Shown here piece after piece: positions 1 to 10,648 of a stretch of 64,000 nt of DNA. The stretch is from positions 88,250,084 through 88,314,083 of the forward strand of contig CM045770.1 in the NCBI GenBank assembly GCA_025200525.1, in the 5' to 3' direction. Made by a program: the position numbers and the translations under genes. Each line of letters opens with the position of its first letter. Position 1 is the first letter of the stretch. The notes beneath the pieces are model-generated. The model saw only the letters and a list, made by a program, of their open reading frames with translations, did no database searches and was not told where the DNA came from. The stretch is from Camellia lanceoleosa (Eukaryota; Streptophyta; Magnoliopsida; Ericales; Theaceae).

Positions 1-2
1 AT

Positions 3-230
3 GAGCCAGACCCATCACATGTATTGGATTGGACCGACCTAGAGGTAGATGAGGACGCCTCGTATGAGGAGAGACCGGTTCGGGTCTTGGATATGCGGGA
101 TCAAGTCTTGCGAGGCAAGACCATTCCCTTGGTAAAAGTTTTGTGAAAACATCACGGAGTGGAGGAAGCCACTTGGGAACGTGAGGTGAAGGTCTAAGAG
201 AAATATCCGGATCTATTTGTGGATGTTTGA
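3..230 (+). pseudogene. Ty3/gypsy integrase C-terminus with chromodomain (3' end of pol)
   Basis: Frame 3 from the window edge reads a chromodomain-like tail typical of plant chromovirus polyproteins: a stretch with RPVRVLDMRDQVLRGKTIPL, followed by HHGVEEATWERE and KYPDLF, ending in a stop at 228-230. In Ty3/gypsy chromoviruses (Tekay/Del type) this domain follows the integrase core and guides integration to heterochromatin. Two in-frame stops interrupt it: a TGA where the family usually has Trp after VKVL, and a TAA just before EKYPDLF, so the copy is dead. The rest of pol lies upstream of the window. The 3' untranslated part, polypurine tract and 3' LTR follow directly, which fits the order of an LTR retrotransposon on the plus strand. 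Confidence 0.85.
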
Positions 231-634
231 ACATATATTGCATATTTTGTGTATTGTGAACTTTAAGAGTATTGAATATATCTTAGGTTGTAAAACATGG
301 TTTATGTTTTGGTTTAATGAAAAAAATTTGAAACTTGCCTCAAAATGGAAGTTTGATATAACATCGCATATGTTGAGTATTGTAGAATTAGAAATGTATC
401 ATGAACGTTAGTTATGATATGAAATTGTGGAAAATGAGTTGAAGTTGGTAAATTCAAGGAATGCATGTTGAAAATCTGAGGTTGTTATTTATGATGTGAA
501 TTGCCTCTTGATAAGAGATAAGATTGATCGGTAATGGGTGAATGTTTAAAATTATGTTGTAATATTGTTGGAAATGGAAAAACATGCTTTTGAAAACTTG
601 TGTTTAATTTAGGGCGAAATTCTTTAAAGGGAGG
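231..634 (+). other. 3' untranslated internal region and polypurine tract
   Basis: AT-rich DNA without a reading frame between the pol stop and the LTR. It ends in a purine run (TTTAAAGGGAGG, about 623-634) directly before the LTR start, the expected place of the polypurine tract that primes plus-strand DNA synthesis. A short open frame at 217-411 has no recognisable content. Confidence 0.6.
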
Positions 635-822
635 TTATAGCGATCCCGAGTTTTACCCTTGTGTATGGTGATCCGGACTTGTTTAGTAGATGTTAGTAGT
701 TCCTTATATCTTGTTTACATCCTTTCGTACTTTGTATTGAGTTATAGGATGTGTTGGGCGTGTTTATTCTGAGTTGGTTGAACTTAAAAACCAAGAGTAG
801 TTGCCCGATTTTTGCCTTCACG

Positions 823-1112
823 CTTTCGGCGGAGCTTTTCGGCGAACTTCGGCAAGCGAGCCCTTCTTTGTTACTTCTCGCTCGGCGGAAGTTACGGCCT
901 TCGGCGTGATTTTCCATCTCGATATTTCTTTTGCGGTGTTGGACACTCGGCGGGCGTTTTGGCCTTCGGCGTGAGTTCGTGTCGGCGACGCGGGAGTTTT
1001 GCGCTCGGCGGGGACTGGTTGACAAAGTTACGCAAGTGTGTATCCGCCGCTCGAGCGGGATTTTTGACACTCGGCGGGGAGTTTGTGGCGGCCTTCGGCG
1101 GGGTTTCCACCC
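823..1112 (+). repeat. CpG-rich TCGGCG motif cluster in the LTR
   Basis: About ten copies of TTCGGCG or CTCGGCGG, each embedded in a loosely repeated 20-40 base unit, stand out from the AT-rich surroundings. The cluster lies directly upstream of the TATA box at 1128, in the U3 position where enhancers sit. Whether any protein binds it is not shown. Overlapping open frames on both strands here are produced by the GC content, not by genes. Confidence 0.6.
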
Positions 1113-1127
1113 TCGAGCCGGACAACT

Positions 1128-1138
1128 TTTATATAAAG
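1128..1138 (+). promoter_or_regulatory. TATA box of the LTR promoter
   Basis: TTTATATAAAG follows the CpG cluster. A pyrimidine-rich stretch (CTCTTCTCTCTC, about 1174-1185) starts some 40 bases further on and resembles a transcript leader. The start site would be near 1165; this is inferred. Confidence 0.55.
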
Positions 1139-2820
1139 CCGAGATCCGACTTTTTGGATCACTTTTTCACAGCCTCTTCTCTCTCTTACTTTTCCAAAAC
1201 TCCATTGTTGAACACCTCACTCTAAAACCTAACTTGTCTTTTAGGATTGATCTAGCTAGAGTGATTTCCTCACCTTGGGCCTTTGTAAAAGTTGTGTAGA
1301 TCGTTGAGGGCTATCTTCTAATCTAAAAATTTTGGGATTTGAAGCATCTTCATTTCGTCATCTTCTTTCCTTGGGCTCCAAATTTGAGGTAGGGATTCCT
1401 ACTCACTCTTATAGTCTTTGACATAGATTTTTGGTTGTTTTGATGAAGTGTTGAAGTTGGGTGATTTTGGGACTTAGGGTTTCAAATTGTTAAAAAGAGG
1501 GCTTTGTTATTTTGATTCTAAAAATGTGTTTTGGGTTCAAAATAATAGTATTGTTGTTGGTTGTTGATATTTAGACCATTGGGTCAATATTGGGAAATGG
1601 GGTAGAAAACCCTAATTTGTTGTATGAATTAATTTGGAAAGTAGGGGATTTATGGAATTGAGTGGGAAATAATGGAATTGACTCATTATATTGTGAAATG
1701 GTGGGGTTGGATTTATTAATCGCTCACTTTTGATAACATTGATATTTTATCTGTTGGAGCTTTTATTACTTGTTTAGAAATAATTGCTTGGGCTACCGGT
1801 GGAGGGTAGTTTTGATTATTGTAGACAATGCATGATGATTAGACAAACTAAAACTACTCGATTGAGTATGCTATCGAATCTAGCGATGGGAATAATACAT
1901 TGACTTAATGTATTGATTGATTGTATATGATCTATGTTTATATACATGTATGTGTGGGAGGAGATATGGGATGTACTCCATGGTTTAGAGGAAGATAGGG
2001 GATGGACCTCTAAACCGGATACTTGTGCGGCATTGATACAGCACTACAATGTGTATCAAGTGTTGATTATGGAAGTGTTTGAATTGATTTGATATAGCAC
2101 TAAAATGTATATTGTTATCAATTGGGAAGTGTAGAAGTAATTCTATGTTTTGTTGGTTCAACACCGAAATGTGTATCCCTCGTAAAGTGTGGATATAGCT
2201 TGTATGCTTATCTGTTAAGATGCTGATATAGCTAGTATGCATATCTAATGTAAAATGGGTAACGTTTATTATGAGTCACTGTCTCATGTAAGTCGTTGGC
2301 CAGATTCTGAGCCGCTGTTGTAAATTGTGAATTTGGTAAGAAATGGAAAATGGAATGAAACCTAGACATAGTGGTCATGTAATGGAAATGGATTATGAAT
2401 TGATTTATGGGAATTAAACATTTATCAATTGCTGATGTTTTAGTCATTGCTCATACTGTGTTTAGCTTATCTCTACTGGGCGTTGGCTCACCCTATATGG
2501 GACATCATTTTAGTCAGTAGCATGCCACCTCCAAGGACATAGCTTGGATGATGATGAGAGTTGAAGACTCTTTTTGTTTATTTTGTTTGTATTACATGTA
2601 TATCAAGCCAAGGGCTTTTTTTGTATAGAGTTAGCACTCTTCTTTTGTGTAACCAAGTGTTAACTTGGAAAGCTGTACGCCCGTAGGGCATTTGCTTTTG
2701 TTGTTAACATGTAATACTTTTGTAAGAACTACTCTGATGAATAGAAATAGTTGATTTCTTTTGTATCAATTCATGTCTTTAGTGATGGGTTTTATGTATT
2801 TTTTTTCAAGGGCGTGACAT

Positions 2821-4833
2821 CTTTGAGATTAGAACAATTAACCACAGTGCTTTATTTGACAAAAGAGATTAAAGAATATATAGCAAAAAAGAAAGTGAAG
2901 ACCAAAAATTAAGATGCTTTCAGTTTTTGATGATATGGATATAGATTTATAAGAGAAAGTGGTTGAGTTCAATAGCTGTGGTAAATCCTCGGGAAGCAGT
3001 CAAGGTTCTGTTTCCATTGGATGCAAACCAAAAAAGCAGAAGACAAATGGGCGGTCTATAGATGTTTTCTTCACACCCAATCCAGATGTTGTGGTACAAA
3101 ATTGCAAACCCCAAGGGAAAAGAAAAGAAACAAAAATTGATGGCAATGACCTACAAAAGGAAAAATTAAGAGAGGAAGCATTGATAAGATTCACAAGGTG
3201 GATGTATGATGCCGGTATGTCTTTTATTGCAATGAACTATGATAACTTTGGACCAACGATTGAAGCTATTGAGCAATATGGTCATGGTATGAAACCACCA
3301 AGTTACCATAAGGTGCGAGTTCCTTAAATTAGAAAAGAGTTGCATTATACTAATGAATTGATGAAGTGTCACAAAGAGGATTGGGTGAAATATGGATGTT
3401 GTATAGTGGCTGATGGGTAGATTGACAAGAAAGGGAGAACCTTGATTAATTTTTTAGTAAATTGCCAAAGAGGAACCGTGTTTGTTGAGTCCGTTGATGC
3501 CTCTGGCTATTCAAAGGATGGACAAAAAATGTTTGAACTACTTGACAAGTTTGTGGAGCTTGCAGGAGAAGCTAATGTGGTCCAAGTTGTTACAGATACT
3601 GCTGCATCTAATGTGTTGGCTGGTAAGAATATTTTCCCGTGATTTCTAAAAAAAATGTTATTAGTACTTAACACTCATTGTGGAAAGAGTAATATTTTGT
3701 AGAATAATATTAAAAAATTGTTATAAAACAAATATGAAAATCGCTATTTGTTTTGGTTCCAACTTCTAATATGAAAGCTTTTGGAGGCCAAGTGACAACA
3801 CTTGTATTGGACATTGTGTGCTGCCCATTGCTTGGACTTGCTATTGGGAGAGATTTTCAAGATACCTCATCTCAAGATGACATTTGAAAAGGCCATCGTG
3901 GTACGCAGTTACATTTATAACCACCCAACTTTGTTGAATATGATGTGGCGCTTTATGCAGCTAAAGAATTTGATTAAACCGCAAAAACTAGATTTGTCAC
4001 TGCATTTCTCACCTTATTTAAGATGCATCAACAAAAGAACAATTTGAAGAAGATGTTCACTTCACAGGAATGGACAACAAGCAAATGAGCAAAGGAGCAA
4101 CAAGGTAAAAGAGTAGCACAAATTATGTTGATGCCTTCATTTTGGAGTAGTGTTGTCCATGCCATTAAGGTCTTTGGTCCTCTTGTTCATATACTTAGGT
4201 TGGTTGATACTGAGGAAAAGCTTTCCATGGGATATGTTTATGAGGCTATGGACAAGGCTAAAGAAAGCATTGCAAAATCATTTGGTGGGAATGAAGATAG
4301 ATACAAGAACATCTTTGAAATCATTCACTGAAGGCAGGATATCCATTTGCAGCGTCCTTTGCATGCAGCTGTGCAATTTTTGAACCCAAAGTTCTTTTAT
4401 TTGAACCCAAAGTTCTTTTATTCGAATCCAAATGCTAAGCAAGATTATGAAGTCATGACAGTGGTGCACAATTACATATCAAAATTGGTCCCAAGCACTG
4501 ATATTCAAAATAAAATCACTCAAGAGACAACTATATATATGAAAGCTGAAAATCTCTTTGGTGTCTGTTGGATGTTTATGATTAACCTATGAAGAATGGG
4601 AATTTCGACAAACTTGTCGTTCTTGTGCTTGGTACACAAAACACATCCAAATTTGTTCTACTGTTCTTTCTTTTTTCTTTTCCTTTCTTTCAAGTTTGAA
4701 CATTCTAGGACCAAAATCAACTTGGTGGGGGGAGCTTCAAAGACAATCAATATGGCATGATTGACAACATGAAACCAGTGGGCTTAATAGGGGCAGGGTG
4801 CCTTTGCCTTCGCACATATAGATGGTTATGTCA
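2821..4833 (+). pseudogene. hAT transposase pseudogene, DUF659 type, copy 1
   Basis: Several frames together read a hAT-family transposase of the plant DUF659 class. After a Lys-rich segment come SIDVFFTPNPDVVVQNC, MKPPSYHKVRVP (about 3280-3324), HKEDWVKYGCCIVADG, the DUF659 core with FVESVDASGYS and VVTDTAASNVLAG (to 3622), then CAAHCLDL (about 3823-3846), PSFWSSVVHAIKVFGPLVHI and RPLHAAVQFLNPKFFY. An intron is visible: the donor G/GTAAGA is at 3623, and the acceptor expected at 3771-3772 has changed from AG to AT. Many stops and frameshifts are present, and the C-terminal dimerisation region is only a trace near 4690. The BED zinc finger end is absent, cut off by the LTR at 2819. It shares clear nucleotide identity with 40985-43494 until about 4833. 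Confidence 0.85.
4381..4422 (+). repeat. 21-bp tandem duplication in hAT copy 1
   Basis: TTGAACCCAAAGTTCTTTTA occurs twice in a row here. The second hAT copy (about 43065-43090) has it once, so this is a local duplication after the two copies separated. Confidence 0.8.
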
Positions 4834-5280
4834 ACATGGTAGGGAAAGGTTTGCTTTTTGATATTTGACCAATGAGAATAGAAGAGTAATGGTGAAGCAT
4901 GTGATGAATGAGAACAAAAGACAGCGAGCCACACATGGGTTTGGACAATTATGGGTTCTGATTGCTTTTGAAATTTCTAGTCAGCTTCCATTTCGAAAAA
5001 TTATATAGTGGTCCATGTCAAATACTTACAATTTTTATTAATTTAAATGAAAAATTTATTCATTTTATATTGAATTTAAAAAAATAACTGAATAATTATC
5101 ACACAAAAAAAAAAATGTAAAATATTACTTCGAGACTATCAAACAACTTCTTGCTTGTTAAGACATTCACAATTAAGAGGGTTCAAGGCATGTCTGCTGG
5201 CACTTTCCTTTGTAGAATTTACTTTTGATGAGTGGGTTGGGTTTAAGCTTTTGCTAGATGTTTTTGTAGGCTTTTCAAAT
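4834..5280. other. No gene recognised
   Basis: AT-rich DNA after the point where identity with the second hAT copy stops. I see no reading frame, RNA gene or element end. Confidence 0.5.
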
Positions 5281-5454
5281 CATAGCATTTAAAAAGGGAT
5301 ATTGACAATCATATATTCATGACAATTGTAATATATTGTTATTGAGCTTATTTGATGTAATTTTTTTTCATAGCATTTAAAAAGGGATATTGACAATCAT
5401 ATATTCATGACAATCATAATATATTGTTAATGAGCTTATTTGATGTAATTTTTT
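5281..5454. repeat. Two-copy tandem repeat, about 86 bp
   Basis: A unit starting TCATAGCATTTAAAAAGGGA and ending GATGTAATTTTTTTT is repeated back to back with only a few differences. It is the product of a local tandem duplication; no function is suggested. Confidence 0.8.
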
Positions 5455-5704
5455 TTTTCAAGTTGAAAGTTAATAATTGTAAAATAGAAGTTAAAAATAT
5501 TCATTTATCAATTTTCAAATAATTAGTAAGCAAAAAATGTATCAAAATAGGTTAATACATACTCTCAAAATAATTTTTATTATTATTTATCAATGCCATC
5601 CTTAGTAGGTAAGAAATGGACCTTATTCAAAAGAAATATGGGGTACAGTTGCACTGATGCGAGGCCAACAAAGGCTTGCATCAAATTTAAAAAAAAAAAA
5701 ATTA

Positions 5705-7037
5705 GGGTTAATTATACAAAAAAAATGCCAAGGTTTTGCGTCTTTTTCATTTTAAATCCCAGGTTTTCAATTTCAACAAATTAAACCCCATTCTTTCACC
5801 CATGTTTCAATCTGGCTGCCTGTCCATCCCCGTCATATTGAATTAACGGAAATCTGGGTAAAATTTAGATTCAAAGCCGCATGTTGAAGTATTTGTATCT
5901 TCATCGTCGTAATTCCATTTCACCTTATTTTTACGTCATTGGATTCATCTCATAACCTAGTTTTTATTCTACCTCTCATACGCCTTGTTTCACATCTTTT
6001 TACATGCCATCGGAGTTCTAAAAGTTGGCTAAAAATAAGATTTTTCTCTCTTTAGGTAAAATTTTTAAATTTAAATCTACTTAGTCAAGCACTTGTATCT
6101 CTCTAGTTGTAACTCCATTCTGTCTCATTTTTGCATTGTTAGATTCACCTTATGGCCTAGTTTTCATTTCACCCCTCATACTATTGTTTCACTTCTTTTT
6201 GCATGCCATGGGAGTTTCGAAAATTGGCCAAAAATAAGATTTTTTTTTTCTCTATGCTTCTTCCTTTCTCTTTTCTTCCCACAATTATTCTCTCTTTTCC
6301 TCTTCCTTCATGGCCCTTCCACCGAGCTTGTGGTGGCTACCGAATTTCCAACGGTAGTGGTGCCGTCGAGTATAAAGGTATATAACTTACAAGAAGGAGA
6401 AAAAACATAAGGGTGGGGGAAGGGCCATGAAAGAAGAGGAAAAGAGAAAATAATTGTGGAAATGAAGAAGCATCACGGATAAAAGATAAAGAAAAATATT
6501 TACAAAAAAAAAGAAAAATCTTATTTTAGGCTAAATTTTGGAGCTTTGACGGTATGCAAAAGAGGTGGAACAAGGCATATAAGGGTAGAATAAAAATTAG
6601 GTCATGAGGCAGATCCAATGGCATGAAAATGAGGTAAAAGCGAAATTACAACGAGAGAAATATAAGTGTTTGAACATATGAGTTTGAATTTGAAAATTTT
6701 GTCCAAAGAGAAATTTTATTTTTGGCCAACTTTTGGAACTCCAACGACGCAATGGAACAAGGCATTTGAGGGTGGAATGAAAACTAACCCATAAGTTGAA
6801 TCAGCGAGCGAAAATGAGGTTAAACAGAGTTACAATGAGGGACAAACAAGTGCTTGAATATGTGGATTTGGGTTTGAATTTAAAATTTTTTCTAGATTTT
6901 TGTTAGTTTAATATGATGGAGATTGACGGGGGGCTAGATTGAAACACAGGTAAAGGATATGGTTTAATTTGAATTAAAAACTTGAAATTTAAAATGAAAA
7001 ATGCGTAAAACTTTGAATTTTTTTTGTGTAATTAACC
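5705..7037. mobile_element. Large foldback (hairpin) element with 10-bp TSD
   Basis: The left end GGGTTAATTATACAAAAAAA and the right end (reverse complement TGGTTAATTACACAAAAAAA) start two arms of about 650 bases that pair along their whole length around a centre near 6370-6400. Each arm contains an internal direct repeat of about 190 bases (5860-6050 and 6055-6245; mirrored on the right). The flanks are identical 10-mers, AAAAAAATTA at 5695-5704 and 7038-7047, although these are low in complexity. Long inverted arms and a 9-10 bp TSD suggest a Mutator-like foldback MITE. There is no transposase; a 105-codon open frame at 6093-6410 lies within the left arm and centre and is unlikely to be a gene. 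Confidence 0.75.
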
Positions 7038-7298
7038 AAAAAAATTATTAACAACCAAAAATATATCTCTCCCTTTTTAATGATTGTTAATATTTATTTC
7101 TTGGAAATATTACTTTATAAGCACCTAAAATGTAAAACAATGCATTAAAAATTGAAAAAAAAAATTATTTAAAAAAAAGAAGAGATATTACTCTAGAAGC
7201 AAAAAAAAGGAAAACCGGAGCCGAGCGGGCTGTGGTTCTGTGCTGCATAAGGCTTTGTAAGATGCAACTGCCCCCACTATATTTGAGGATTCTATTAA

Positions 7299-7745
7299 AG
7301 TGGTTTTGGTTTTAATTTTTTGAATTTAATTTTTTGAAAATTAAGTTTTTTATTTTTTGTATTTTTTTGTTTTTAGTAAATATTTTTTAAAATTATAAAT
7401 AATTTTCTTAATTTTTTAGATACACCTTACTTAGATGTGTTTAAAATGTAAAATATTTGTAAAAAAATATTTTGAAAAAATCAATAAATATACAAAAACA
7501 CGAATAATGTACTGAATTTTAGTATTTTTTTATTTTATATTTTTGGTATTTAGTGAATTTTTTAAAGATTTTTTTTTCAAATATTATATTTTTTAAGTGC
7601 ATTTATGTTGGATGTATCTCAAAAATTAAAAAAAAATTACTTAGAATATTAGAAAAAAAAATCAGTAAAAATAAAAAAAAATATGAAAAATAAAAAATTT
7701 TAATTTTTTGAAAAGTGAATTCTGAAAATCCAAACTAACCACACT
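7299..7745. mobile_element. AT-rich hairpin MITE, family A, copy 1
   Basis: The left end TGGTTTTGGTTTTAATTTTT and the right end CCAAACTAACCA are inverted, and the interior pairs along most of its length (for example AGATACACCTTACTTAGATG near 7418 against GCATTTATGTTGGATGTATC near 7600). Two further copies lie at 7849 and 37771. No TSD was confirmed. Confidence 0.55.
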
Positions 7746-7848
7746 GATTTATACTCAAAAAATTAATTACTATGCTCAATATCTTGGTACGTTATATTAA
7801 ATTAGGTAAATATATAATTTATTTTCAATACACCTTATCACTTTGTTT

Positions 7849-8229
7849 AGTTTTGATTTTCAAAATTCATTTTTCAAAAAATTTTACTTTTTTATTTTTC
7901 ATATTTTTTTGTTTCAATGAATTTTTAAAAATATTTTAAGCCTTTTTTTAATTTTTGGACACACCTAACTAATATACTTAAAAAGTATAATATTTGTGAA
8001 AAAAATATTTTAAAAATTCAATATATACCCAAAAAAAAAAAAGAAAAGAAAAGAAAATTCAAGACATTTTTTTGTATTTTTGTGTATTTATTAATTTTTT
8101 AAAATATTTTTTCACAAATATTTTACTTTTTTGATACATCTAAGCAAGATTTCTTTAACATAGTAAAAAAAATTACTTAAAATTTTAAATATATTCACTA
8201 TAAAAAAACATGAAAAATAAAAAAACTCA
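7849..8229. mobile_element. AT-rich hairpin MITE, family A, copy 2 (right end interrupted)
   Basis: It starts CTTTGTTTAGTTTTGATTTT like the family A left end and contains the same core, with GGACACACCTAACTAATATA on the left and GATACATCTAAGCAAGATTT on the right. The right terminus is not found before the element at 8230. That element may have inserted into it, with the remainder after 8517. Confidence 0.45.
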
Positions 8230-8516
8230 TGTGTTTAGTTTGTGTTTTGAGATAAATTTTCAAAAAAAAATTTGGAGAGAGAGTCTACAAATTTTCTTGG
8301 TTTGTTTGGTTGTATATTTTGAAAATAATTTTGGATTTTGAGAGTTTGGGAGAGAGAAAAAGTGATTGAGAAGGAGATAGGAGAGATAAAAAGTGATTGA
8401 TTGATATGTAATAGAGAAAGAAGTAATTTTAGAATTTTTTTGAGAAAATTGTAACCAAACATGTTTTTGGAAATTTTTTTTTCAAAAAACATGTTTCAAA
8501 ACACAAACCAAACACA
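8230..8516. mobile_element. Small MITE with TGTGTTTRG termini
   Basis: The left terminus TGTGTTTAGTTTGTGTTTTG matches the reverse complement of the right terminus, TGTGTTTGGTTTGTGTTTTG, in 19 of 20 bases. The interior carries GAGA-rich sequence. There is no coding capacity. No clear TSD flanks it. Confidence 0.6.
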
Positions 8517-9008
8517 CCCAATTTCAAGAAGATTGAATTCAGTAAATTGAAACCAAATATATTGTATATTTTTGTATAAATTATCCTTGAATAATATAAT
8601 ATTTTAATTTTATGATACACCCAAATAATAACCTTAATATAAAATATATTAAAAAAACTCCCTCTCTTATCTTCTCTGCCATTCTCTGGCACGACATCAT
8701 CTTCTCAGTCTTTTTATTGCCAATTACTGAAGAAGATTGTTTTGTCTGGATTTTTAGACCCGAACAAAGTGAATTTATTTGGATTTGAAAGTCCGAACAA
8801 TATTGACGTAAAACAAACTAAATATTAATTTTTGCATTAAAAAAACACAAAAATTAAGAAATGTACTTTGATATTTATGTGAATACTTATCTCATCTTTG
8901 ATGGATTGTTTTAAGAAAAAGTTTTGATTATTATTCTCATTCATTGTTTGATTTTGTTCACATTTTATTTATTTTATTTTAATTTTCTATTTGTAAGTAA
9001 CAACACAC
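8517..9008. other. No gene recognised
   Basis: AT-rich DNA; possibly the displaced right end of the hairpin element from 7849 near 8520-8560. Nothing else is visible. Confidence 0.4.
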
Positions 9009-9091
9009 GGCCTCGTTTGGGAACATGCTATTTTAGTTTTTTTTTTTGACTTTTTGGCTAAAATATGAGGTAAAAAAAAGGAAAAATTAGT

Positions 9092-10484
9092 CTGAGGTCC
9101 CTCTCCCATGTTTAGTAATGGAAGAGATTCACAATTTTATTTTATAATGTCTAAGGTCCCTCAATTTCCACACCCATATATCACAGAGAAATTCCCACCC
9201 CTCTCTCTCTTCCCCCGATCTCATCACTTCACCTTCACCGCAGTTGCCACCTCCTCCACTGTTACACGAACTGTACCTTCTAGCCAGTTCAGAGACCGAT
9301 CCGAATGCGGTTGAAGCCGGTTTCTCATCCCTGATAGCAGTATTAACAACATCGAGACAGTCAAGGAACTTCGTCCGGTTGAATCGTAACAAGCTGCGGG
9401 AAAATTCTTGGTCTTCTTACATTTCTTGTTTGCTTTTAATTTTATGAAGCATCTTCTAGGCACAGGTTTCTTGCACGAATCTGAGGAAGGTGCACCCCCA
9501 GAAGATCTCTCTCTTCTGCACCCCCAGTTATTTTATTTTTGTTTATTTCTTGAAAGAGTAAAGGAAAGTCTGAGAGAAATTTGTCTCACATTACGATTCA
9601 AGCACTTGATGAACATTTTTTTGTTGACATTTTCTGAGCTAGTCATCCTAATTTTGTTACTGAAATTGTCAAAAAAATAAGAAATCGAAACACCCATTTG
9701 TGTGTAGTGATAATTTGTCTCACATTACGAATAATCTAATCTATTTATCTTTTGACATTTTTTGAGCAAATTGTCCTAATTTCGAAACTGAAATTACCAG
9801 AAAAAGTGAGAAATCGAAATACCCATTTGTTTGGTGATGAATTTGAACAGGTTTTGGATCAGCAAGAGAGTCTCTTCTTATCTGGTTCTATACATGTGGG
9901 TGATTTTCAGTCCACGGTTTTGTTTAAAACCAGCTTTTGGCCTTTTCAGAGCTGCGTGCTACATACACCATCTCTTTGCGAATTTCTCTGGGTTTGGGAA
10001 ATTTATCTGGTTTGAGTGAATTTTCTTAGGTTTGGAGAAGGGAAATTTCTCTAGAGAGAAGGGAAGGCTAGGAAGGCTAGAGAAATTTTCTCTGGAGAGG
10101 GAAATTTCTCTGATGGTCAGAGAAGGAAAATTCTCTAGAAAAAAGGGAAGACTAGAGAAATTTTCAAATTTTCTCTGGAGAGTTGAGTCTAGGAGGCGGG
10201 GAGGCGGAGAAATTTGTTTAATTTTCTGCCTTTTAAGCGAGTAAAATTGGTGAAGTCAATTTTCTCTAGTTTGAAAATTGGTCAAACTGAACCCAGAGAA
10301 ATTTTAATTTTCTCTGGGTTGAACCTAGAGAAATTCTTTGAAAGTCCAAAATTTCTCTGGTCCAGAATTTCTTTGGACTAATTTTCTCTGGATTAACTTC
10401 AGGGACCTTAGACATTATGAAAATATTAGATGTCCTTTATGCTATAAAATCTTAATACGAGAGACCTTAAAAAAAAACCCGAAA
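9092..10484. mobile_element. Insertion with long imperfect inverted ends inside the Tourist-like MITE
   Basis: The left end has GAGGTCCCTCTC and, about 55 bases in, AATGTCTAAGGTCCCT. The right end has AGGGACCTTAGACATTAT and then GAGACCTTA, the inverse arrangement. The insertion is flanked by AAAAATTAGT at 9082-9091 and 10485-10494, a possible 10-bp TSD. The interior includes a run of GAGAAATTTTCTCT-like palindromes at about 10030-10400. No transposase is recognised; the short frames (for example 9408-9680) match nothing I know. The exact right boundary is uncertain. Confidence 0.5.
10030..10400. repeat. Repeated GAGAAATTTTCTCTGG palindromic words
   Basis: AGAGAAATTTTCTCTGGAGAG and close variants recur about ten times in both orientations. 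The region can form many small stem-loops. It lies inside the insertion at 9092-10484. Confidence 0.6.
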
Positions 10485-10648
10485 AAAAATTAGTATGTTT
10501 GTGGTGACTTTTTGGCTTTTTACGAAAAGATGTGCAAAAAGTAGAGAGAAAAGAGAATCTTTGACTTTTTGGTATAGGTTATAAACTTTTTTATTTTTTT
10601 AGTAACTTTTGGTTTTTAGATTAAAACAGCTACTTGCCAAACAAAGCC

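Larger units (their letters stand above)
635..2819 (+). mobile_element. 3' LTR of Ty3/gypsy chromovirus
   Basis: The LTR begins after the polypurine tract with TTATAGCGATCCC, a mutated form of the TGTARCGACCC start seen in two other LTRs in this window (12851 and 15189). It ends with GGCGTGACA at 2819. The length of about 2.2 kb fits Tekay/Del-type LTRs. It contains a CpG-rich motif cluster, a TATA box and a pyrimidine-rich leader. Imperfect short repeats occur at about 2020-2250. The partner 5' LTR is outside the window, so no TSD can be tested. The right flank is the hAT pseudogene at 2821. Confidence 0.75.
9009..10648. mobile_element. Tourist-like MITE enlarged by an internal insertion
   Basis: The outer parts (9009-9091 and 10485-10648) match the complete 245-bp element at 45356-45600. 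The start is GGCCTCGTTTGGGAA, the interior has ACTTTTTGGCT and ACGAAAAGATRTGCAAAAAG, and the end reads TTGCCAAACAAAGCC. About 1.4 kb has been inserted between them. A 3-bp TSD is not preserved here, unlike at the complete copy. Confidence 0.65.

Noticed and set aside
692..1300. Several overlapping open frames on both strands in the first LTR
   Set aside because: They exist because the CpG-rich motif cluster lacks stop codons; none has a recognisable domain, and they lie inside the LTR promoter region.
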